The translations under genes and the position numbers were made by a program. Positions 1-5,813 of a stretch of DNA of 5,813 bases are shown here, piece by piece; within the stretch, counting starts at the first letter, position 1; each line of letters opens with the position of its first letter. This stretch comes from SHZI01 sp964391025 (GTDB lineage Bacteria > Pseudomonadota > Gammaproteobacteria > Steroidobacterales > GCA-2729495). The notes below the pieces were generated by a model, which was given only the letters and a program-made list of their open reading frames with translations, was not told the DNA's origin and ran no database searches. The DNA lies in NCBI GenBank assembly GCA_964391025.1, contig CAYMKJ010000062.1:1-5813 (forward strand), given 5' to 3'.

Positions 1-45
1 CCCGGCAACCTGTTCCACCTGAACGCCAACGTGCAGCCGTCGTAG
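1..45 (+). CDS. 3' end of an unidentified upstream gene (last 14 codons and TAG stop)
   Basis: The plus-strand frame starting at base 1 reads PGNLFHLNANVQPS and then TAG at 43-45. All 14 sense codons end in G or C, as expected for a real gene in this genome, while frame 2 hits a stop within seven codons. The piece is too short to assign to a family. Its stop codon lies inside the GTAG foot of the palindrome at 42-123, and the gene converges on the Rid-family gene. Coding status is an inference from codon use and from the symmetry of the two stop codons. The reverse strand is also open here, but with poorer third-position bias. Confidence 0.55.
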   Translation, partial: PGNLFHLNANVQPS

Positions 46-123
46 AAATGGGGACATGCCTAATTTCCTGGAGTCCCGCCCACGGGCGGGACTCCAGGAA
101 ATTAGGCATGTCCCCATTTCTAC
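42..123. repeat. Perfect 82-bp palindrome, BIME-like pair of inverted REP units with GTAG feet
   Basis: Bases 42-81 are the exact reverse complement of 84-123, giving forty uninterrupted base pairs around a 2-nt centre (AC, 82-83). Each arm starts with GTAG (42-45 on plus, 120-123 on minus). This is followed by an imperfect internal hairpin in which GAAAT (45-49) pairs with ATTTC (63-67), then one G-A mismatch, a G-U pair, two G-C pairs and a 5-nt ACATG loop. A GTAG tetranucleotide at the foot of an imperfect hairpin is the known signature of REP elements mobilised by RAYT (TnpA-REP) tyrosine transposases. Two such units head to head form a BIME-like element. It exactly fills the gap between two convergent genes and contains both of their TAG stops. 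As RNA it would fold into a very stable hairpin from either strand and may act as a bidirectional terminator or 3'-end stabiliser. There is no clean T-tract after the stem, so classic intrinsic termination is uncertain. No transposase gene is in the window. Confidence 0.9.
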
Positions 124-503
124 ACATAAGCGTCCGCCTCGATCTCCACGAGGATCTCGGGGCTGATCAGCTTCGCGACTTCCACCATGGCCGTGGCCGG
201 CCGGATGGTGCCGAACACCTCGCCGTGCGCCCGGCCCACATCCTCCCAGCGGCTGATGTCGGTCAGGTAGATCCGCGTGCGAACCACGTGCTCCGGGCCC
301 GCTCCGACGGCTGCCAGGGCCTTGCTGATATTGGCCAGGATCTGGCGTGTCTGGGCGTAGGGGTCATCAATGCCGACGATGTTGCCGTCCGGGCCGCTCG
401 CCGTGGTGCCGGACACATAGATGAATGGGCCGATCCGGACGGCCCGGGAGTAGCCGATGATCGGTTCCCACTTGCTGCCGGTGGAGTGATTGATGCGTTC
501 CAT
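120..503 (-). CDS. Rid-family (YjgF/YER057c/UK114) protein lacking the canonical catalytic arginine
   Basis: This is a 127-aa protein, the normal length for the Rid family, whose members form trimers with active sites at subunit interfaces. Visible family features are IYVSGTTA (28-35), a central helix with QTRQILANISKAL (51-63), VVRTRIYLTDI (73-83) and the C-terminal RPATAMVEV...LVEIEADAYV (101-127). In RidA enzymes that hydrolyse 2-aminoacrylate and other imines, the equivalent stretch is PARS.VEV, with a catalytic arginine (Arg105 in enteric RidA). Here the aligned residue is Thr104, so this is probably one of the Rid4-7 type subfamilies, and imine deaminase activity should not be assumed. 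The start ATG (501-503) is preceded by GGAAG at a 6-nt spacing. The gene follows the DUF255 gene by 31 bp on the same strand, suggesting co-transcription. Its stop codon (120-122) lies in the foot of the palindrome. The family call is firm; the substrate is unknown. Confidence 0.93.
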   Translation of the reverse strand: MERINHSTGSKWEPIIGYSRAVRIGPFIYVSGTTASGPDGNIVGIDDPYAQTRQILANISKALAAVGAGPEHVVRTRIYLTDISRWEDVGRAHGEVFGTIRPATAMVEVAKLISPEILVEIEADAYV

Positions 504-509
504 GGGTTG

Positions 510-514
510 CTTCC
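510..514 (-). promoter_or_regulatory. Ribosome binding site of the Rid-family gene
   Basis: Read on the minus strand, GGAAG lies 6 nt before the ATG at 501-503. It is a moderate Shine-Dalgarno match and supports the 127-aa start, which also fits the usual family N-terminus. Confidence 0.5.
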
Positions 515-534
515 GTGATGAGAGTTTGGGGTGG

Positions 535-2598
<2,064 letters not shown>

Positions 2599-2654
2599 GC
2601 GCCGCCCAGCCTACCCGAATTAGGATTGGCCGATTTCGGTACCATGCCAGCCCC
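2599..2654. promoter_or_regulatory. 56-bp divergent intergenic region between the DUF255 gene and dusB
   Basis: Both the minus-strand DUF255-Rid unit and the plus-strand dusB operon start here, so promoters for both directions should lie in or just beside this spacer. The central part is locally AT-richer (around 2616-2628). The hexamer TAGGAT (2621-2626) matches a -10 box at four of six positions, but I see no convincing -35 partner on either strand. No strong Shine-Dalgarno precedes dusB. The promoter call rests on gene arrangement, not on clear boxes. Confidence 0.4.
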
Positions 2655-3641
2655 ATGCAGATCGGACCCTACCGCATCGACCCGCCCGTGATCCTTGCCC
2701 CGATGGCGGGGGTCACCGACAAGCCCTTCCGGGAGCTGTGCCGGCGGCTCGGCGCCGGCCTGGCGGTGTCGGAGATGACGACGTCCGAGCCCCGGCTGTG
2801 GGCCACGCGCAAGTCGCGGCTGCGCATGGACCACGCCGACGAGTCCGGGCCCATTAGCGTGCAGCTGGCCGGCACCGATCCGCAGGTCCTGGCCCATGCC
2901 GCCCGGCACAACGTGGCCCAGGGCGCGCAGATCATCGACATTAATATGGGTTGCCCCGCGAAGAAGGTCTGCAAGGTGGCCGCCGGCTCTGCACTGCTGC
3001 GGGATGAATTGCTCGTGGCGCAGATTCTCGGCGCCGTCGTGGCCGCCGTGCCCGTGCCCGTGACCCTGAAGATCCGCACCGGCTACACCCCGGCTGACCG
3101 CAACGCCGTCCGGATTGCCCGCGTCGCGGAGGCGGCGGGTATCGCCGCCATCGCCGTCCACGGCAGAACCCGCCAGGATTTCTTCACGGGCGAGGCGGAG
3201 TACGACAGCGTGGCTGCGGTGAAGGCTGCCGTGCGGATTCCCGTGATCATCAACGGCGACGTGGACACGCCGGAAAAGGCGGCCGAGGTCCTGCGTGCGA
3301 GCGGTTGCGACGCCATCATGCTGGGGCGCCCGGCGCTCGGGCGGCCGTGGATCTTCCGGGAGATGGCCCATTACCTGGCCACCGGTATTCGGCTGCGTGC
3401 GCCGGAGGCTGAGGAAGTGCGGTCGATCCTGCTCGGGCATCTTGAGGCCCTGTATGCCTTCTATGGCGAGCACCTGGGTGTGCGGATCGCCCGCAAGCAC
3501 CTGGGGTGGTATCTGCGCGATCAGTCGGGCGGTGCGGCCTTTCGGGCGACGGTAAACCTGGTCGAATCGGCGGCGGAGCAAACCGCGCTGACGAGGGATT
3601 TCCTGCTGCGTCTCACGCCGGATCACGTGCCTCTGCACTAA
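2655..3641 (+). CDS. dusB: tRNA-dihydrouridine synthase, DusB type
   Basis: This 328-aa FMN-dependent enzyme reduces specific uridines in the tRNA D-loop to dihydrouridine. DusB is the length-matched family member and closely resembles this sequence. The motifs are APMAGVTDKPFR (15-26) for flavin binding and SEMTTSEPRLW (39-49). DINMGCPAKKV (95-105) contains the catalytic Cys100. KIRTGY (139-144), HGRTR (169-173), INGDVDTPEKA (199-209) and MLGRPALGRPWIFRE (222-236) line the FMN phosphate side of the TIM barrel. ARKHLGWYLRD near the C-terminus matches the helical tRNA-binding domain of DusB. The ATG at 2655 gives the standard start (MQIGPYRI), although the ribosome binding site is poor. In enteric bacteria dusB is followed by fis. 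Here it is followed after 9 bp by a DOMON-like gene, so the usual dusB-fis arrangement is absent. Confidence 0.95.
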   Translation: MQIGPYRIDPPVILAPMAGVTDKPFRELCRRLGAGLAVSEMTTSEPRLWATRKSRLRMDHADESGPISVQLAGTDPQVLAHAARHNVAQGAQIIDINMGCPAKKVCKVAAGSALLRDELLVAQILGAVVAAVPVPVTLKIRTGYTPADRNAVRIARVAEAAGIAAIAVHGRTRQDFFTGEAEYDSVAAVKAAVRIPVIINGDVDTPEKAAEVLRASGCDAIMLGRPALGRPWIFREMAHYLATGIRLRAPEAEEVRSILLGHLEALYAFYGEHLGVRIARKHLGWYLRDQSGGAAFRATVNLVESAAEQTALTRDFLLRLTPDHVPLH

Positions 3642-3650
3642 ACTGCCGGC

Positions 3651-4184
3651 ATGCAGCTGCTACCGCACTCCAGCCAGGCCCGCGGGCCCGTTCTGAGTTT
3701 CGAGCTGGAGGCGGAGCGCCGGGCGGACGGCGCGCTGGCGCTGCGCTACCGGCTCGAGGTTGATCTCGGCCGATTGCAGCTGCCGATTGCCACAGATCCT
3801 ATTCGCGCCGATGGCCTGTGGTGTCACACCTGCTTCGAGGCCTTCGTCGGTGCGCCGGAGTCCGAGGCCTACTGCGAGCTGAACTTTTCTCCATCGGGCG
3901 AATGGGCCGCCTACGCCTTCACAGGCTATCGCGCCGGCAGGGCGTTGCTGGAGCTGCCAGTCCCGCCCGCGGCGCGCTGGCGCCAGAACCAGGGCCAGAG
4001 CCGGCTGGAGCTGGCTGTCGTCCTGAATCCCCCAGCACTGATCCGGGAGGCAGGGCCGTTGCGCCTCGCCGCATCAGCCGTGCTCGAAGAGCAGTCAGGC
4101 ACAATCTCCCACTGGGCGCTTCGGCACCCGTCGGGCCAGCCTGATTTTCATCACCCGGAGAGCTTTGTGTGGCAATTCCCGTGA
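3651..4184 (+). CDS. DOMON-like (CBM9-like fold) domain protein, cytoplasmic
   Basis: This 177-aa protein is a single predicted beta-sandwich domain. Recognisable blocks are LRYRLEVDLGRLQLP (31-45), LWCHTCFEAFVG (56-67), CELNFSPSGEWAAYAF (75-90) and the C-terminal HPSGQPDFHHPESFVW (159-174). The pattern 'W..TCFE.F' followed by 'E.NFSPSGEW' is typical of DOMON-like domains related to family 9 carbohydrate-binding modules, which bind sugars or haem. No specific ligand is known for this subfamily. There is no signal peptide or membrane segment, so it should act in the cytoplasm. It starts 9 bp after dusB and its last 16 bp overlap the start of the DUF1343 gene, consistent with translational coupling. 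No clear Shine-Dalgarno precedes its ATG, which fits reinitiation after dusB. I infer that it assists the DUF1343 enzyme, for example by binding its glycan substrate. No catalytic residues are evident. Confidence 0.85.
   Translation: MQLLPHSSQARGPVLSFELEAERRADGALALRYRLEVDLGRLQLPIATDPIRADGLWCHTCFEAFVGAPESEAYCELNFSPSGEWAAYAFTGYRAGRALLELPVPPAARWRQNQGQSRLELAVVLNPPALIREAGPLRLAASAVLEEQSGTISHWALRHPSGQPDFHHPESFVWQFP
4157..4160 (+). promoter_or_regulatory. Ribosome binding site that fixes the GTG start of the DUF1343 gene
   Basis: GGAG lies 8 nt before GTG at 4169-4171, inside the 3' end of the DOMON-like gene. Later in-frame candidates (GTG 4181, ATG 4193) have no comparable site, so the overlapping GTG start is preferred. 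Confidence 0.6.
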
Positions 4185-5383
4185 AGTTCGGCATGGACCG
4201 GCTGCTGGCGGATGGCTCCCTGCGGCAGGAGTTGGCCGGCCGCCGCCTGGCGTTGCTGGCGCACCCGGCTTCCGTCACCGCTGACCTCCGGCATTCACTC
4301 GATGCCCTGCTGGCCGTGAAGGGCCTGCGTGTCACCAGCGCCTTCGGGCCCCAGCATGGTCTGCGCGGCGACCAGCAGGACAACATGCTCGAGTCGCCGG
4401 ATTTCATGGATCCCGTGCACCAGATCCCGGTCTTCAGTCTCTACGGCGAAGTACGCCGGCCCACACGGGCGATGCTCGACACCTTTGACGTGCTGCTGGT
4501 GGACTTGCAGGATCTCGGCTGCCGCATCTACACGTTTATCACCACGCTGCGCTACGTCCTCGAGGAGGCGGCCCGCTGTGGCAAGCCGGTCTGGGTGCTG
4601 GATCGCCCGAACCCCGTCGGCCGCCCCGTAGAAGGGCTCACTCTGCGGACCGGCTGGGAAAGTTTTGTCGGCGCGGGCGCTCTGCCCATGCGCCACGGAC
4701 TGACGATGGGTGAGCTGGGACAGTGGTTCAGGAAGACCCTGGCCCTCGACGTGGACTATCGCGTGATCCCCATGGACGGCTGGCAACCGGCGGCCGCGCC
4801 GGACTTTGGCTGGCCGTCCCGGGAGCGGAGCTGGGTCAATCCGAGTCCGAACGCGCCGAATCTTTCGATGGCCCGCTGCTACGCCGGCACCGTCCTGCTC
4901 GAGGGCACGACGCTCTCCGAAGGTCGTGGTACGACCCGGCCACTGGAACTCTTCGGCGCACCCGATCTCGACGCCAGCGCCTTGCTCACCCGCATGCACA
5001 AGCTGGCGCCCCAGTGGTTGCAGGGCTGCCGTCTGCGGCCCTGCTGGTTTGAGCCCACCTTTCACAAGCACGCGGGCCAGCTCTGCAGCGGTGTGCAGAT
5101 CCACTTGGACGACGCAGGCTACGAGCACGCGCTGTTCAAACCCTGGCGCGTGCAGGCGCTGGCGTTCAAGGCCTTGCGGTCACTGCAGCCGGACTACCCG
5201 CTGTGGCGCGATTTTGCCTACGAGTACGAGCAGGATCGGCTGGCCATTGATCTGATCAACGGCAGTGAAGTACTGCGTCACTGGGTGGATGACCCGCAGG
5301 CGACGCCGGGTGATCTGGATGCTCTTGCAACGCAGGACGAGACGGCCTGGGCAGAGGAGCGGCGGGAGTTCCTGCTGTATTGA
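4169..5383 (+). CDS. DUF1343 / NamZ-like (GH171) protein without signal peptide
   Basis: This 404-aa protein spans the full DUF1343 family. The founding characterised member, NamZ (YbbC) of Bacillus subtilis, is an exo-beta-N-acetylmuramidase that releases MurNAc from peptidoglycan fragments. Motifs in order are FGMDRLLAD (7-15), AFGPQHGLRGDQQDN (58-72), IPVFSLYGEVRRPT (86-99), DVLLVDLQDLGCRIYTF (107-123), VLDRPNPVGRPVEGL (143-157), PMRHGLTMGEL (173-183), NPSPNAPNL (224-232), LLEGTTLSEGRGTTRPLELFGAP (243-265) and FHKHAGQLCSG (298-308). The N-terminus begins directly with the catalytic domain, with no signal peptide, so it is predicted to be cytoplasmic. NamZ of Bacillus is exported. The Gln62-His63-Gly64 triplet replaces the Glu-His-Gly I recall from NamZ-type members, so activity on MurNAc is not assured. 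It overlaps the DOMON-like gene by 16 bp and starts with GTG. A role in muropeptide or other glycan breakdown is inferred from the family. Confidence 0.9.
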   Translation: MAIPVKFGMDRLLADGSLRQELAGRRLALLAHPASVTADLRHSLDALLAVKGLRVTSAFGPQHGLRGDQQDNMLESPDFMDPVHQIPVFSLYGEVRRPTRAMLDTFDVLLVDLQDLGCRIYTFITTLRYVLEEAARCGKPVWVLDRPNPVGRPVEGLTLRTGWESFVGAGALPMRHGLTMGELGQWFRKTLALDVDYRVIPMDGWQPAAAPDFGWPSRERSWVNPSPNAPNLSMARCYAGTVLLEGTTLSEGRGTTRPLELFGAPDLDASALLTRMHKLAPQWLQGCRLRPCWFEPTFHKHAGQLCSGVQIHLDDAGYEHALFKPWRVQALAFKALRSLQPDYPLWRDFAYEYEQDRLAIDLINGSEVLRHWVDDPQATPGDLDALATQDETAWAEERREFLLY

Positions 5384-5414
5384 TTGCGGGTGGTCGTTCC
5401 GTGCGGCGGTTCAC

Positions 5415-5443
5415 TTGCCGGGGTACTGCCGGGCGCCTAGACT
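5415..5443 (+). promoter_or_regulatory. Putative sigma70 promoter for the small Cys-rich protein gene
   Basis: TTGCCG (5415-5420) and TAGACT (5438-5443) each match the sigma70 -35 and -10 consensus at four of six positions, with the ideal 17-bp spacer. The 66-bp gap after the DUF1343 stop holds no other obvious signal and no convincing terminator hairpin. The predicted transcription start, about 7 nt after the -10 box, falls at about 5450, which is the first base of the GTG start codon. Confidence 0.45.
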
Positions 5444-5449
5444 CGGCGG

Positions 5450-5803
5450 GTGTCCTGGTCTCGTCACGGTCTGTGCCTGTTTCTCACCCTGGTCCTTTCA
5501 GTCCAGGCGATTGCCGCCGTCAGTCCCCAGCTCACCCGTCTCGACCACCCGGCCAGCATGGCGCCGGGCATGCACCTGGAATGTGACGCCGGGCAGACGA
5601 GTGATGCCTCCGAGCCACCCGCCTGCTGCGACGATGCCTGTCCCGACATGAGCACCTGCGCAGCTGCCCATGCCGTGAGCACGACGATCGAGGCTACACC
5701 GGCCGTCGGGCCACTCACGGCACCCGACGATCGCTACCTGCTTCCCCCCGTCGCCTCCCGCCTCTCATCCCCTTTCCGGCCACCCACGATCCTCCGCGTC
5801 TGA
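5450..5803 (+). CDS. Small secreted Cys-rich protein, possibly metal-related
   Basis: This 117-aa protein has an N-terminal signal peptide. It shows a short basic start with Arg5, a hydrophobic core LCLFLTLVLSVQAIA (8-22) and likely cleavage near AIAA (20-23). The mature part has Cys45, Cys59, Cys60, Cys64 and Cys70, with Met37, Met41, His42, Met67 and His74 nearby, in a pattern CC..AC.....C. The rest is Pro-rich and low in predicted structure, ending LSSPFRPPTILRV. Clustered Cys, Met and His in a small exported protein resemble small periplasmic proteins found beside copper or other heavy-metal efflux genes, but I recognise no named family. GTG at 5450 is the only plausible start, because an in-frame TAG lies at 5438-5440. 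There is no properly spaced Shine-Dalgarno. Third-position G/C bias supports coding. Only 10 bp follow its stop, so downstream partners are not visible. Confidence 0.68.
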   Translation: MSWSRHGLCLFLTLVLSVQAIAAVSPQLTRLDHPASMAPGMHLECDAGQTSDASEPPACCDDACPDMSTCAAAHAVSTTIEATPAVGPLTAPDDRYLLPPVASRLSSPFRPPTILRV

Positions 5804-5813
5804 ACTGAGCCCG

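Noticed and set aside
42..123. CRISPR repeat or classic rho-independent terminator
   Set aside because: There is a single copy with no spacers, so it is not CRISPR. The stem is far longer than a normal terminator and lacks a T-tract, so a REP/BIME element explains it better.
48..518. Plus-strand open frame of 156 codons starting inside the palindrome
   Set aside because: It lies opposite the Rid-family gene, has no recognisable domain, and its ATG is part of the repeat. It is a shadow of high GC content.
2610..2624. Small inverted repeat CCTA...TAGG in the divergent spacer as an operator
   Set aside because: The arms are only four bases long, which is expected by chance.
2644..2691. 15-codon upstream frame (ATG 2644, TGA 2689-2691) overlapping the dusB start out of frame
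   Set aside because: It has no ribosome binding site and no leader-peptide-like content. It is most likely chance.
4295..5128. Minus-strand open frame of 277 codons opposite the DUF1343 gene
   Set aside because: It is a mirror of a well-supported coding frame with no motifs of its own.

Overview
The window is GC-rich (roughly two thirds G+C by eye), with strong third-position G/C and tight gene packing. The gene set is DusB, a DUF255 protein, a Rid-family protein, a DOMON-like protein and a DUF1343 protein. Together these suggest a gammaproteobacterium or close relative, but I cannot name a genus. There are five complete, recognisable genes, one small secreted Cys-rich protein that I can describe but not name, the 3' tip of a seventh gene, and one very strong palindromic repeat.

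Layout, left to right. Positions 1-45 are the last codons of a plus-strand gene. Positions 42-123 form a perfect 40-bp inverted repeat with a 2-nt centre. Each arm begins with GTAG followed by a smaller imperfect hairpin, which is the architecture of REP/BIME elements moved by RAYT transposases. The repeat fills the whole space between two convergent genes and supplies the TAG stop codon of both. Next come two minus-strand genes read right to left: a 687-aa thioredoxin-fold DUF255 (YyaL/SPATA20) protein at 535-2598, then a 127-aa Rid-family protein at 120-503. They are 31 bp apart and are probably one transcript.

A 56-bp divergent spacer (2599-2654) separates these from a plus-strand cluster: dusB (2655-3641), a DOMON-like protein (3651-4184) and a DUF1343/NamZ-like protein (4169-5383). 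Spacing is 9 bp and then a 16-bp overlap, so this looks like a translationally coupled operon. The last two proteins lack signal peptides. They look like a cytoplasmic pair of a carbohydrate-binding-type beta-sandwich and a muramidase-family enzyme, which differs from the exported NamZ of Bacillus.

After a 66-bp gap that holds a sigma70-like promoter, a 117-aa secreted Cys/Met/His-containing protein begins with GTG at 5450. That is about where transcription from the promoter should start, so the mRNA may be leaderless. The window ends 10 bp after its stop.

The observations most worth following are the stop-codon-supplying REP palindrome, the cytoplasmic DOMON/NamZ-like pair, the possibly leaderless Cys-rich protein, and a Rid protein lacking the catalytic arginine of deaminase-type RidA. 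No CRISPR array, tRNA, rRNA or transposase gene is visible.
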